DNA from: Microbacterium sp. C5A9
Lineage (GTDB): Bacteria > Actinomycetota > Actinomycetes > Actinomycetales > Microbacteriaceae
Length of the DNA stretch: 64,000 bases
Assembly: GCF_022627955.1 (NCBI RefSeq)
Contig: NZ_JABXGD010000001.1
Coordinates: 62,001 to 126,000, forward strand
Direction: 5' to 3'
Each line of letters begins with the position of its first letter. The stretch's first letter is position 1. The position numbers and the translations under genes were made by a program. The notes under the pieces were generated by a model that ran no database searches, had not been told where the DNA came from, and worked only from the letters and a program-made list of their open reading frames with translations. Positions 23,856-34,539 of the stretch are shown here, piece by piece.

Positions 23856-26342
23856 ATGGCACTTCGACCTCTCCACGACAACTGGACGCTCACCGCGGTC
23901 TCGGGTCCGATCCCGGCCGACATAGCCCTCGACACGACAGCCGCGACCGTGCCCGGCTGCGTGCACACCGATCTTCGCGCGGCGGGGCTGATCGCCGCGC
24001 CGTTCGACGGTGACAACGAGTCCGCGCAGCAGTGGATCGGCAGCACCGTCTGGCGCTACGAGACCGAGTTCGACTGGCACGACGACGGGTCGGATCGTCA
24101 CGACCTGGTCGCCGACGGACTCGACACGGTCGCGACGATCGAGGTCAACGGGCGGATCATCGCCGAGACCCAGAACCAGCACCGGGGCTACCGCTTCGAT
24201 CTCGGCGCAGACCTGCGCGACGGCGTCAACACGCTCGCGATCACCTTCGCGGCGCCGGTCGACGAGGCGGAGTCGCGCAGCGCCGAGCACGGACCGCGTC
24301 CGCATGTGAACCATCACCCCTACAACGCCCTGCGCAAAGCCGCGTTCAACTTCGGCTGGGACTGGGGGATCGACTTCGCCACCAGCGGCATCTGGCGGCC
24401 GATCGGCCTCGACAGCTGGTCGGGCGTGCGGATCGCCGCGGTGCGGCCGCTCGTCGACCTCGCTCGCCGCGAGGGCGGAGTCGACGGGGTGCTCGAGGCG
24501 CACATCGACCTGGAATGGTCGGCGGTGTCGACCGGAGAGCCGGTTCTCGTGACGGTCGGCGTCGGCGGAGCGAGTGTCTCCGAGCAGGTCACCCAGGGCA
24601 CGACCGAGGTCGTCGTGCGCGTCGAGGTTCCCGACGTGCGGCCCTGGTGGCCGATCGGCCACGGCGACCAGCCGCTCTACCCCGTCGAGGTCGCGCTGGA
24701 TCGTGCCGGCGAGGCGGCGGACCGCTGGGCGTCGCGAGTCGGATTCCGCACGGTGCGGGTCGACACGGCCCCGGATGCCGAGGGCGCGCCGTTCACCCTG
24801 ATCGTGAACGACGAGATCGTCCAGGTGCGCGGCGCGAACTGGATCCCCGACCACGCGTTCGTGACCGAGATCGACGCCGACCGCTATCGGCGTCGCGTCC
24901 GCGACGCCGTGGAGGCGAACATGAATCTCCTCCGCGTCTGGGGCGGCGGCATCTACGAGTCCGACGACTTCTACGCCGCGTGCGATGAGGAGGGCCTCCT
25001 CGTCTGGCAGGACTTCCTGTTCGCCTGCGCCGCCTACGCCGAGGAGGACTGGCTCGCCGACGAGATCGAGGCCGAGGCCAGACAGGCGATCGTGCGGCTC
25101 AGTCCGCACCCCTCGCTCGTCATCTGGAACGGCAACAACGAGAACATCTGGGGGCACGAGGACTGGGGCTGGAAGGAGCCGCTCGACGGTCGCACCTGGG
25201 GGCTCGGGTACTACCTGTCGCTGCTGCCGTCGCTGGTCGCCGAGCTCGACCCGACGCGGTTCTACTCCCCGGCCAGCCCGTACTCCTTCGACGAGGAGAT
25301 CCATCCCAACGACGAGTCCCACGGCACCATGCACATCTGGGACGTGTGGAACACCCTCGACTACTCCGAGTACCGGCGCCACCGTCCGCGCTTCGCCTCG
25401 GAGTTCGGATTCCAGGGCCCGCCCGCGTGGACGACCCTCGTCGACGCGGTGCACGACGAGCCGCTCGACCCGTACGGTGCGCAGATGCTCGTGCACCAGA
25501 AGGCCGCCGACGGCAATCTCAAGCTCGAGCGCGGAATGACCGGGCACCTGCCCGAGCCGCGGTCGATCGAGGAATGGCACTGGGCGACGCAGCTGAACCA
25601 GGCCGCCGCCGTGCGATTCGGCATCGAGCACTTCCGTTCGCTCTCACCGCGCAACACCGGCGTGATCGTCTGGCAGCTGAACGACAGCTGGCCCGTCGTG
25701 TCGTGGGCGGCGGTCGACTTCGAAGAACGGCGCAAGCCGCTCTGGTTCGCGCTGCGCGACGTCTACGAGCCGCGTCTCGCGACGTTCCAGCCGCGCGAGT
25801 CCGGTCTCGCCCTCGTCGTGCTGAACGACACGGACGACGCGTGGCAGGGCGAGGTCACTCTGCAGCGGACGACGTTCGACGGCCGCGTGCTCGCGCAGTC
25901 GGTCACGGCGCAGTCGATCGCGGCCCGGGGCGAGGCGACGATCGTGCTCGACCCCGAGCTCACGGAGTATGCCGACGCCGCGGGGGAGATCGTCACCGCA
26001 CGCCTCGACGGGTTCGCCACGGCCGTGCACAACCCCGTCGAGCTCGTCGCGCAGAGGCTGGATCCGGATGTGCTCGACGTCGACGTCCTTCCCGCGGCAG
26101 GCGAGCCGGGGGTGACGCTCGTGCAGGTCACGGCCCGGGCGTACGTGCGCGACATCACGCTCCTCGTCGACCGGTACTCGGCCGACGCGACCGTCGACCG
26201 GGGACTCGTCACGCTCCTCGCCGGTGAGTCCGCGGTGTTCCGCGTCCGCAGTGCGGGTGGCGGAGAGCCGGAGAGTCTGCGGGATCCTGCCGTGCTGCAG
26301 CACGGCAACGCGCTGCTGCGCGGGCGCACAGCCGCGCAGTAG
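23856..26342 (+). CDS. GH2 beta-mannosidase
   Basis: This 828-residue protein is a cytoplasmic glycoside hydrolase of family 2, most like beta-mannosidases. The N-terminal sugar-binding domain includes GCVHTDLRAAGLI and NFGWDWGIDF, the latter typical of beta-mannosidases. The barrel has LLRVWGGGIYESDDFY, the acid/base Glu429 in WNGNNEN and the nucleophile Glu516 in ASEFGFQ. There is no signal peptide, so it should act on imported oligosaccharides, removing non-reducing mannose. AAGGA lies five bases before the ATG. It is divergent from the ROK regulator and convergent with the alpha-galactosidase. Specificity within GH2 is inferred from motif similarity. Confidence 0.9.
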   Translation: MALRPLHDNWTLTAVSGPIPADIALDTTAATVPGCVHTDLRAAGLIAAPFDGDNESAQQWIGSTVWRYETEFDWHDDGSDRHDLVADGLDTVATIEVNGRIIAETQNQHRGYRFDLGADLRDGVNTLAITFAAPVDEAESRSAEHGPRPHVNHHPYNALRKAAFNFGWDWGIDFATSGIWRPIGLDSWSGVRIAAVRPLVDLARREGGVDGVLEAHIDLEWSAVSTGEPVLVTVGVGGASVSEQVTQGTTEVVVRVEVPDVRPWWPIGHGDQPLYPVEVALDRAGEAADRWASRVGFRTVRVDTAPDAEGAPFTLIVNDEIVQVRGANWIPDHAFVTEIDADRYRRRVRDAVEANMNLLRVWGGGIYESDDFYAACDEEGLLVWQDFLFACAAYAEEDWLADEIEAEARQAIVRLSPHPSLVIWNGNNENIWGHEDWGWKEPLDGRTWGLGYYLSLLPSLVAELDPTRFYSPASPYSFDEEIHPNDESHGTMHIWDVWNTLDYSEYRRHRPRFASEFGFQGPPAWTTLVDAVHDEPLDPYGAQMLVHQKAADGNLKLERGMTGHLPEPRSIEEWHWATQLNQAAAVRFGIEHFRSLSPRNTGVIVWQLNDSWPVVSWAAVDFEERRKPLWFALRDVYEPRLATFQPRESGLALVVLNDTDDAWQGEVTLQRTTFDGRVLAQSVTAQSIAARGEATIVLDPELTEYADAAGEIVTARLDGFATAVHNPVELVAQRLDPDVLDVDVLPAAGEPGVTLVQVTARAYVRDITLLVDRYSADATVDRGLVTLLAGESAVFRVRSAGGGEPESLRDPAVLQHGNALLRGRTAAQ

Positions 26343-26362
26343 ACGACACCTCGGAGGGTGTC

Positions 26363-26399
26363 TCGCCCGGCCGATCGCGACGAGCGACCGGCCGGGCGA
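26363..26399. terminator. Bidirectional hairpin terminator
   Basis: A 16-bp stem with one mismatch and a 5-base loop, arms starting TCGCCCGGCCG, separates the convergent beta-mannosidase and alpha-galactosidase genes. Confidence 0.75.
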
Positions 26400-26441
26400 T
26401 TCTCGTGCCTCAGGCTGTTCGCCCGCGTCGCACGGAGACGG

Positions 26442-28715
26442 TCATACCCGGACGAGGTGCAGCACCACGGCCTGAGCGGGCCAGAACGGCGGGATCTGCA
26501 GGCCCACGGTGCCCAACACCGCCCCCGGCAGCGTCACGCCTGCGGATTTCAGCCACTCGGGTGTCGCGAACCCGTGCGGCGCGGCTCCGATCTCGTCGCG
26601 GACCCGGAGCCGATACCGGCCGTCGGGGTCGAGTCCGTGCAGTCGGATGCGCTCGGGCAGCGAGTCCTCGAGCGTCGCGACGCTCGCGATCGTGAACACG
26701 GCCTCCGATCGGTCGACGCTCACGGCGCCGACGACCCGGAGCGCGGGGTCGCGCACGTCGGCGTGCACGGCGGTTCCGGTGTGGATCGTGGTGCGGAGCT
26801 CTTTGTAGAGTGCCGCCCACCGGCGCAGGACCTCGAGCTCGTCGGGGGTGCAGTCGGCGATGTTCCACTCGAACCCGGCAGAGCCCATCAGGCTCGTCGC
26901 GAGACGGAACGCGAGCGACGTCGTGCGGCCGGACGAGTGCGCGGTCGTCGGACCGACGTGCCCTCCGACCAGTTCGGGGGCGAGAAGCAGCTGGGTCCAG
27001 CGCTGGATGTCCTGCCGCTCGACCGGGTCATTCGAATCGCTCGCCCACACCCGGTCGGCGACGCTCAGCACACCGAGATCGCTGCGCGCTCCTCCCGACG
27101 AGCACGACTCGATCTCGAGACCCGGGTGACGCGACTTGAGCTCGCCGATCATCCGGTACGCGGCGAGCGTCTGGGCGTGCGTGCCCGGTGCGCCGCCGTG
27201 CTCTGCCTCGACCAGGTCGCGATTGTGGTCCCACTTGATGAAGTCGATGCCGAGCTCGGACACCAGCGCGTCGATGCGGCCGATGATGTGCTCGTAGACC
27301 TCGGGCCGCGCGATGTCGAGCACGTACTGCGACCGCCAGGAGAGTCGCGCCGGGGTCGGCAGGTGATCGGCGGGATGCAGCAGCCAGTCGGGATGCTCAC
27401 GGGCGAGGTCGGAATCGAGGTTGATCATCTCGGGCTCGAACCAGAGTCCGAATTCCATGCCGAGCTCGTGCACGTGATCGGCGAGCGGAGCGAGCCCGTC
27501 CGGCCACACCGCGCGATCGACGATCCAGTCGCCGAGGCCGCTCCTGTCATGGCGTCGGCCGAGGAACCATCCGTCGTCCAGCACGAACCGCTCGACTCCC
27601 ACGTGCGCCGCGCGGTCGGCGAGCGTCTGCAGGAACGCCGGATCGTGGTCGAAGTACACCGCCTCCCACGTGTTCAGCACGAGAGGCCGCGGGCGGGTCG
27701 GATGCTGCGGGCGGGTGCGCTGGAATCGATGGAACCGCTCGGACAGCCCGTCCAGGCCCGCGCCCGACCACGCGAAGTACGCGGTGGGCGTCGTATAGGT
27801 CTCGCCGTCGCGCAGTGTGACCTCGCCGGTGCGCAGCAGCTCGCCCGCGCCGAGGACGTCGACGGAGTCCGGCATCCGATCGTTGCGATAGGTGACATCG
27901 GCGCTCCAGCCCAGGTGCACGCCCCACAGCTCGCCCACACGGTCGCGCGGGGCATCGATCGAGACGAGGTAGAGCATCGGGGAGTCGTGCCCGCCCCGGC
28001 CGCGCCTGGTCTGCCGCACCGTCGATCCGCGGGGGATCGACCCCGTGTGCGGAACCTTCTCGCGGGTCCATCGGCCCGCGAACGTGGTCAGATGGTCGAC
28101 GGCCTTCGGGGTCGGGAGGGTCGCTTCGAGCCAGCCGATCGAGAGTCCGTCGACCGAGCGCCCGCCGCCCACATCCTCGTTCCCCGTCGCGGTCAGCGAA
28201 TGCTCCACCGTGACGACTCCGCCGACCTGCATCGCGATGGTCGACGTGAGGCGCATGCCGTTGCGCGTGTCGTCGGCGACGATCGAGAGCGCGTGCGCGT
28301 CGTCGTCGACCGCGCAGTCGATCCGATCCCACCGCGGGTGCACGGGGAGCCCTCCCCGTGAGACGGCGAGCCCAGGTCGCCCGGCCCATCCGTCGCGGTC
28401 CACCGGCAGGATCGACGCCTGCCAGGCGGCGTCGAGATCTCCCGCGCCGTGCTGGCGGCTGACCGCCGAGGCCAGATCGACGAGCTCATCGGCGGTCGGG
28501 GACCCGAGGTCGGCCCCCCAGAACAGCACCTGAGGCAGGCTCGGGGCGACGTCGTCGGGCGCGCCGCCCGCGGAGTTCTCGACGAGCAGGGAGACGCCGT
28601 CGCGGCGGAGATGGGTGAATCGCACAGCGGTGTTGCGGTCGTGTCGCACGGCGTCAGTGCTGTCGTGTCGCACAGCGTCAGTGCTGCGCGAGGGGGGAAG
28701 TGCGAGGTCGGTCAT
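26442..28715 (-). CDS. GH36 alpha-galactosidase
   Basis: This 757-residue protein is a family 36 alpha-galactosidase that removes alpha-linked galactose, for example from galactomannan oligosaccharides, raffinose or melibiose. The nucleophile is Asp496 in FIKWDHNRD; further conserved segments are NTWEAVYFDHD, LDDGWFLGRRHD, CSSGGARSDLG and WASDSNDPVERQ. There is no signal peptide. The ATG has GAAAGGG a few bases upstream. An odd feature is a tandem 24-base duplication (28638-28685) giving the repeat STDAVRHD at residues about 10-26. It is divergent from the importer operon and shares that promoter region. Confidence 0.92.
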   Translation of the reverse strand: MTDLALPPSRSTDAVRHDSTDAVRHDRNTAVRFTHLRRDGVSLLVENSAGGAPDDVAPSLPQVLFWGADLGSPTADELVDLASAVSRQHGAGDLDAAWQASILPVDRDGWAGRPGLAVSRGGLPVHPRWDRIDCAVDDDAHALSIVADDTRNGMRLTSTIAMQVGGVVTVEHSLTATGNEDVGGGRSVDGLSIGWLEATLPTPKAVDHLTTFAGRWTREKVPHTGSIPRGSTVRQTRRGRGGHDSPMLYLVSIDAPRDRVGELWGVHLGWSADVTYRNDRMPDSVDVLGAGELLRTGEVTLRDGETYTTPTAYFAWSGAGLDGLSERFHRFQRTRPQHPTRPRPLVLNTWEAVYFDHDPAFLQTLADRAAHVGVERFVLDDGWFLGRRHDRSGLGDWIVDRAVWPDGLAPLADHVHELGMEFGLWFEPEMINLDSDLAREHPDWLLHPADHLPTPARLSWRSQYVLDIARPEVYEHIIGRIDALVSELGIDFIKWDHNRDLVEAEHGGAPGTHAQTLAAYRMIGELKSRHPGLEIESCSSGGARSDLGVLSVADRVWASDSNDPVERQDIQRWTQLLLAPELVGGHVGPTTAHSSGRTTSLAFRLATSLMGSAGFEWNIADCTPDELEVLRRWAALYKELRTTIHTGTAVHADVRDPALRVVGAVSVDRSEAVFTIASVATLEDSLPERIRLHGLDPDGRYRLRVRDEIGAAPHGFATPEWLKSAGVTLPGAVLGTVGLQIPPFWPAQAVVLHLVRV

Positions 28716-28763
28716 GGTGCCCTTTCGCGGCTGAGTGCGCTCGGAGTGCTTCTCGGAAAACGC

Positions 28764-28792
28764 TTGACGGACATAGTTTAGCTAAGTAACAA
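28764..28792 (+). promoter_or_regulatory. Promoter with embedded operator before the importer operon
   Basis: TTGACG (28764-28769) and TAACAA (28787-28792) are 17 bases apart. Between and over them lies the palindrome TTAGCTAA (28778-28785) followed by GTAA, related to the motif before the beta-mannosidase gene. A LacI-type core, AAAACGCTTGAC, overlaps the -35. The region serves both the importer genes and the divergent alpha-galactosidase. Confidence 0.5.
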
Positions 28793-28875
28793 TGGGGCCG
28801 GAAGGTGAGATTCCTCGATCACCACCACACAGTCGGCGCCGACAGCTCTCAGCGGACGCGCCTGAGAAAGGACCA

Positions 28876-30582
28876 ATGATGTTCCGCAGAAAGCACGATG
28901 CTCGACCCTCCGCGCGGCTCTGGATCGCGGGTGCCGCGGCCGCTGCGACCGCCACGCTCCTGCTGTCGGGATGCGCCCCTGCAGGAGGGGGATCGTCCTC
29001 GTCGTCGAGTGCAGACACCCTCGTCGCCTACACCGGCCAGTCCGGCGACTACCAGATCAACTTCAACCCGTACTCGCCCTCGCAGATCGGCGGGATCGGC
29101 ACGATCTACGAGTCCCTCTTCTTCGTCACGAACGTGAACAACGACCCCTACGTGCCGCTGCTCGGCACCGAGTACACATGGAACGACGACGGCACGCAGC
29201 TGACCGTCGCGATCCGCGACGGAGTCACCTGGTCGGACGGAGAGGCGTTCACCGCGGCCGACGTCGCGTACACGTTCCAGATGCTCCTCGACACCCCGTC
29301 TCTGAACAACGGCGGGTTCGACGGCACCGTCGAGGCCGTCGACGACACCCAGGTGGTGTTCACCTGGGACTACCCGGCATTCGTGAGCGGGCCGACGCTG
29401 CTCGGCCGCACCCCGATCGTGCCCGAGCACATCTGGTCGGGGATCGACCCGACCACCGACGTCATGGCCGAGCCGATCGGAACCGGACCGTACACGCTCG
29501 GCAACTTCAAGCCCCAGGCCTTCACGCTCGAGTCGAACCCGGACTACTGGGACGGCGAGCCCGCGGTGAAGGCCGTGCGCTACCTCTCCCTGTCGGGGAA
29601 CACCGCGGGCGCCGATGCGCTCAAGGCCGGCACGATCGACTGGCAGACGGGCCCGGTGCCCGACATCCAGAACGTGTCGACCACCTACCCCGGCTACGAC
29701 GCCATCACGATCCCGCAGAACCAGGTCGCGCTGCTCACCTGCTCGAACACAGAGCTCGGCTGTGTCGGGCCCCAGACCGATCCGGCCGTGCGGCAGGCGA
29801 TCTACGCGGCGCTGAACCGCGACCAGATCAACTCGCTGGCCTTCCAGAACACCGCGAGCGAGATCTCCCCGACGCTCGCGCTCACCACCACGCAGAAGGA
29901 CCTGATCTCCGCGGCCGTGGCCGAGCCCGTCGCACCGAGCACGCCCGACCCCGAGGGTGCCGGCGAGATCCTCGAAGCGGCCGGCTGGGCGAAGGGCGCC
30001 GACGGGATCTATGCCCGCGACGGTGAGACGCTCGCGCTGACCGTCGAGGTCGTGACCGGATGGACCGACTACATCACGGCGATCGACACGATGGCCCAGC
30101 AGCTCAAGGCCGCGGGCATCGAGCTCAAGGTCTCGCAGTCGTCGTGGAACGAGTGGACCGACAAGAAGGGCAAGGGCACCTACCAGCTGGCGATCGACTC
30201 GCTCGGCCAAGGCGCGGCATCCGACCCCTACTACCTCTACGACAAGTACTTCAACACGGAGTTCACGGCCCCCGTCGGCGAGGTCGCCCCGCAGAACGTC
30301 GCGCGATTCAGCGACCCCGACGTCGATGCCGCGCTCGCCGTGCTCAAGGCGACGGACCCCGCGGACACCGCCGCGCGCCAGGCGCAGTTCGACATCATCC
30401 AGGCCGAGATCGTCACCTCGATGCCGTACATCCCGGTGCTGACCGGCGGCACGACGAGCGAGTTCCACGCCGACAAGTTCACGGGCTGGCCGACGCTCGA
30501 CGACCTCTACGCGTTCCCGGCGATCTGGGCATCGCCCGACAACGCGCAGATCTTCAAGTCGCTGAAGCCGACGGGGGAGTGA
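28876..30582 (+). CDS. Family 5 substrate-binding lipoprotein of an Opp-type ABC importer
   Basis: This 568-residue extracellular solute-binding protein of family 5 (peptide/nickel/oligosaccharide class) has a basic N-terminus (MFRRKHDARPSARL), a hydrophobic signal and the lipobox LLLSGC, so it is anchored as a lipoprotein. Typical segments are FAVTNVNNDPYVPLLG-like first-domain sequence, NDDGTQLTVAIRDGVTWSDGEAFTAADVAYTF and PIGTGPYTLGNF. It begins a five-gene transporter operon that ends with GH42. Family 5 proteins bind peptides or sugars; neighbours argue for beta-manno- or galacto-oligosaccharides, as in Thermotoga mannoside-binding proteins. Two adjacent ATGs (28876, 28879) are possible starts. 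Confidence 0.88.
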   Translation: MMFRRKHDARPSARLWIAGAAAAATATLLLSGCAPAGGGSSSSSSADTLVAYTGQSGDYQINFNPYSPSQIGGIGTIYESLFFVTNVNNDPYVPLLGTEYTWNDDGTQLTVAIRDGVTWSDGEAFTAADVAYTFQMLLDTPSLNNGGFDGTVEAVDDTQVVFTWDYPAFVSGPTLLGRTPIVPEHIWSGIDPTTDVMAEPIGTGPYTLGNFKPQAFTLESNPDYWDGEPAVKAVRYLSLSGNTAGADALKAGTIDWQTGPVPDIQNVSTTYPGYDAITIPQNQVALLTCSNTELGCVGPQTDPAVRQAIYAALNRDQINSLAFQNTASEISPTLALTTTQKDLISAAVAEPVAPSTPDPEGAGEILEAAGWAKGADGIYARDGETLALTVEVVTGWTDYITAIDTMAQQLKAAGIELKVSQSSWNEWTDKKGKGTYQLAIDSLGQGAASDPYYLYDKYFNTEFTAPVGEVAPQNVARFSDPDVDAALAVLKATDPADTAARQAQFDIIQAEIVTSMPYIPVLTGGTTSEFHADKFTGWPTLDDLYAFPAIWASPDNAQIFKSLKPTGE

Positions 30583-30634
30583 GCGTGATCGCCGCCGCGA
30601 AGGAACGCGTGGGTCGGGACGGAGGACGGACGCC

Positions 30635-31624
30635 GTGAACTATGTCGTTCGAAAGCTGGGGTTCTACCTCGTCGCCCTGTGGGCGGCGCTGACCCTGAAC
30701 TTCCTGATCCCCCGGCTGCTGCCGGGCAACCCGGTCGACATCCTGCTCGCGAAGCTGCAGCAGAGGGGTGGCATCGTCACCCCGGCGACCCGCGATGCCT
30801 ACGAGCTCCTTCTCGGCGGCGACTCCGACCAGCCGCTGCTCCTGCAGTACTGGAACTACCTCGTCAACGTCTTCCGGGGCGACCTCGGAGTCTCGGTGAG
30901 CTACTTCCCCACGCCGGTGACCGAGGTGATCAGCACCTCGCTGCCGTGGACCATCGTGCTCGTCGGGGTGGCGACGGTGCTCGCCGCGGTCATCGGCGTC
31001 ACCCTCGGCGCGATCGTGGGGTGGAAGCCGGGCACCTGGCTCGACTCGCTGGTGCCCGCCACGACCCTGCTCGCCGCCGTGCCGTACTTCTGGCTGGCGC
31101 TGATCCTGGTGTACTTCTTCGCGTCGACGCTCAAGATGTTCCCGTCGCAGGGCGGATACGACGTGGTGCTCGATCCGGGGTTCAGCTGGGAGTTCATCGG
31201 CTCCGCGATCCAGTACGGGTTCCTTCCGGCGCTCACGATCGTCATCGCGTCGGTCGGCGGGTGGCTGCTCGGCATGCGCAACATGATGGTGTCGACGCTG
31301 TCGGAGGACTACATCGTCACCGCACAGGCGAAGGGGCTCACGCCCGGACGCATCCTCCGCAGCTACGCGGCCCGCAACGCGGTGCTCCCGTCGATCGCCG
31401 GCTTCGCGATCTCGCTCGGGTTCGTCGTGTCGGGCTCCATCGTCACCGAGCAGGTGTTCTCGTACCCGGGCATCGGATCGAAGCTGCTCTCGGCCGTCAC
31501 GAACAACGACTACGCGCTGATGCAGGGGCTGTTCCTGTTCATCACCCTCGCCGTGCTCGGCGCCAACCTGATCGTCGACCTGTTCTACGGCATCATCGAT
31601 CCGCGCACCCGGGTGAACGCATGA
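30635..31624 (+). CDS. Opp/Dpp-type ABC importer permease (B subunit type)
   Basis: This 329-residue inner-membrane protein has six predicted helices and the OppB/DppB plan: an N-terminal helix (KLGFYLVALWAALTLNFLIPRLLPGNPVD), a large extracytoplasmic loop and the coupling-helix EAA-type motif, here DYIVTAQAKGLTPGRILRSYAARNAVLP. The start is GTG at 30635 with GGAGGACGG upstream. The gene follows the binding protein by 52 bases and is followed by the second permease. It forms half of the membrane channel for the oligosaccharide importer. Confidence 0.92.
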   Translation: MNYVVRKLGFYLVALWAALTLNFLIPRLLPGNPVDILLAKLQQRGGIVTPATRDAYELLLGGDSDQPLLLQYWNYLVNVFRGDLGVSVSYFPTPVTEVISTSLPWTIVLVGVATVLAAVIGVTLGAIVGWKPGTWLDSLVPATTLLAAVPYFWLALILVYFFASTLKMFPSQGGYDVVLDPGFSWEFIGSAIQYGFLPALTIVIASVGGWLLGMRNMMVSTLSEDYIVTAQAKGLTPGRILRSYAARNAVLPSIAGFAISLGFVVSGSIVTEQVFSYPGIGSKLLSAVTNNDYALMQGLFLFITLAVLGANLIVDLFYGIIDPRTRVNA

Positions 31625-31685
31625 GGCGCTCGACGATGACCGCGGACTCCGCATCCACGCTCCACCCCTCGGAAGGATTCGGCGA

Positions 31686-32707
31686 ATGACGAACCTCTCA
31701 CCTCGGACCGAGCCCACCGTCGCCGATTCGACGATGACGCTCGCGACCGCTCGGGCGGAGCGGGGCAAGCCGCCGCGGTCCGCCTGGCGCATGATGCTGC
31801 CGACCATGACGCCGTGGCTCGCCTTCGGACTCCTCCTCATCGGCGGCATCACCCTGTTCGGAGTCATCGGACCCCTCTTCGTGCAGGATCCGACGACCAT
31901 CCGCGACACGGGTCTGCAGCCGCCGAGCGCCGAGCACATCCTCGGAACCACGCAGACGGGGCAGGACGTGTTCGCACAGCTCGCCCACGCGACGGCCGGA
32001 TCCCTGCAGATCGGTCTGATCGTCGGTGTGCTGGCGACGCTGCTCTCGGCGTTCTTCGGCATCCTGGGTGCCTACATCGGCGGTTTCGCCGACGAGGCGT
32101 TCTCGCTGTTCTCGAACGTGTTCCTCGTCATCCCGGGGCTTCCGCTCGTGATCGTGATCTCCGGCTTCGTGCCGCAGGAGCAGCGCGGTCTGTGGACGAT
32201 CGCGGTCGTGCTCGCGATCACGGGGTGGGCGGCATCCAGCCGTGTGCTCCGCGCGCAGACGCTGTCGATCCGCAACCGCGACTACGTCGCCGCATCCCGG
32301 GTCGCAGGAGAGAAGGCCGGACGGGTGATCGCGGTCGAGATCCTCCCGAACCTGCTCCCCGTGCTCGCCTCGCAGTTCGTGTTCGCCGTGATCGCGGCGA
32401 TCCTCGGCGAGGCGGGACTCTCGTTCCTCGGTCTCGGCGCCTCGAACTCCTCGACGCTGGGCACGATGTTGTTCTACGCGCAGAACGGCTTCGCCCTGTC
32501 GCTCGGCGCCTGGTGGTGGTTCGTGCCGCCGGGACTCATCATCGCCCTGTTCGGCATGGGGCTCTCGCTCGTCAACTTCTCGATCGACGAGATCATCAAC
32601 CCCAAGCTCAAGAACGTGCGGCTGCACCGTCGCCGCGCGCGGATCGCGGCCCGCGAAGAGCGCGCCGTCGCCGCCCGCGAGACCCGCGAGAGAAAGGCCC
32701 TGGCATC

Positions 32708-32711
<4 letters not shown>
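31686..32711 (+). CDS. Opp/Dpp-type ABC importer permease (C subunit type)
   Basis: This 341-residue protein is the second permease, of OppC/DppC type: an N-terminal cytoplasmic arm, a first helix (TPWLAFGLLLIGGITLFGVIGPLF), the conserved HILGTTQTGQDVFAQLAHATAGSL segment and the EAA motif DYVAASRVAGEKAGRVIAVEILPNLLP. The C-terminus is an unusually long, Arg-rich tail of about 35 residues (RLHRRRARIAAREERAVAARETRERKALAS). Its stop overlaps the first ATPase gene by four bases (ATGA), so the operon is tightly coupled. Confidence 0.92.
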
Positions 32712-33594
<883 letters not shown>

Positions 33595-33598
<4 letters not shown>

Positions 33599-34491
33599 CC
33601 ACCATCCGCGTGTCCGAGCTGACGAAGGACTACACGATCAAGAAGGGACTCGGACGCAGCGCGTTCCGCGCCGTCGACCGGGTCTCGTTCGAGCTGGTCC
33701 CGGGGCGCACCGTCGCGCTCGTGGGGGAGTCGGGGTCGGGCAAGTCGACCATCGCGCGCATCCTGTCGCGGCTCGAGAAGCCGTCGGGAGGACGCATCGA
33801 GGTGACGAGGGACGACGGCACGCCGGTGCCCCGTTCGCTCTACCGCCAGCACGTGCAGATGGTGTTCCAGGACCCGTTCGCGTCGCTCAATCCCTTCCAC
33901 ACGATCGAGCACCACATCGCTCGGCCGATCCGCATCCATCACCCGGACCGCAATGCTCGCGCCGTGCACGAGAAGGTGCTCTCGATGCTCGAACGGGTCA
34001 ACCTGCACCCTGCGGATGACGTCGCGGCGCGCCGGCCGCACGAGCTCTCGGGCGGACAGCGGCAGCGCGTCGCGATCGCCCGGGCGCTGGCGCCGGGTGC
34101 CGAGGTGCTCATCGCCGACGAGCCCGTCTCGATGCTCGACGTGTCGATCAGGCTCGGGGTGCTCAATCTGCTGGGCCGGCTGCAGCGAGAAGACGATCTG
34201 GCGCTGCTCTACATCACCCACGACCTCGCCACCGCCCGGCACTTCTCCGATGAGATCCTCGTGCTGTACCGCGGACGCATCGTCGAACGGGGTCCGGCCG
34301 ACGACGTGATCCTCAACCCCCAGCACGCGTATACGCGCCTGCTCGCCGTCGCCGCTCCCGACCCGGAGAAGATCGGCAAGGTCGTCTCGGGCGAGGTGGT
34401 CACCGACCGGTCGACGCTCGACAACACCGTGTGCTTCAACCACTACACGCAGTCGTGGGAGTCGGCGGATCGGGAGCCCGCTCATGCCTGA
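33595..34491 (+). CDS. Opp-type ABC importer ATPase (F subunit type)
   Basis: This 298-residue partner ATPase has Walker A GESGSGKST (44-52), the Q-loop QMVFQDPFASLNPFHTI, signature LSGGQRQR, Walker B VLIADEPVSMLD and switch His in YITHDLATARH. It pairs with the upstream ATPase. The C-terminus (QHAYTRLLAVAAPDPE, then a Cys-containing CFNHYTQSWESADREPAHA) contains one Cys where OppF-like proteins often have several. It is the last transporter gene; GH42 follows after 48 bases. Confidence 0.92.
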
Positions 34492-34539
34492 CCGCGGCGT
34501 GGGTTCGTGCACCGACCCGGCTGCGGAGGGGGATCGCGG

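Noticed and set aside
22581..25631. A very long minus-strand frame joining the ROK regulator with sequence across the beta-mannosidase gene
   Set aside because: The upstream two thirds are the complement of the GH2 gene. The regulator has its own start at 23753, and GH2 has intact catalytic motifs on the plus strand.
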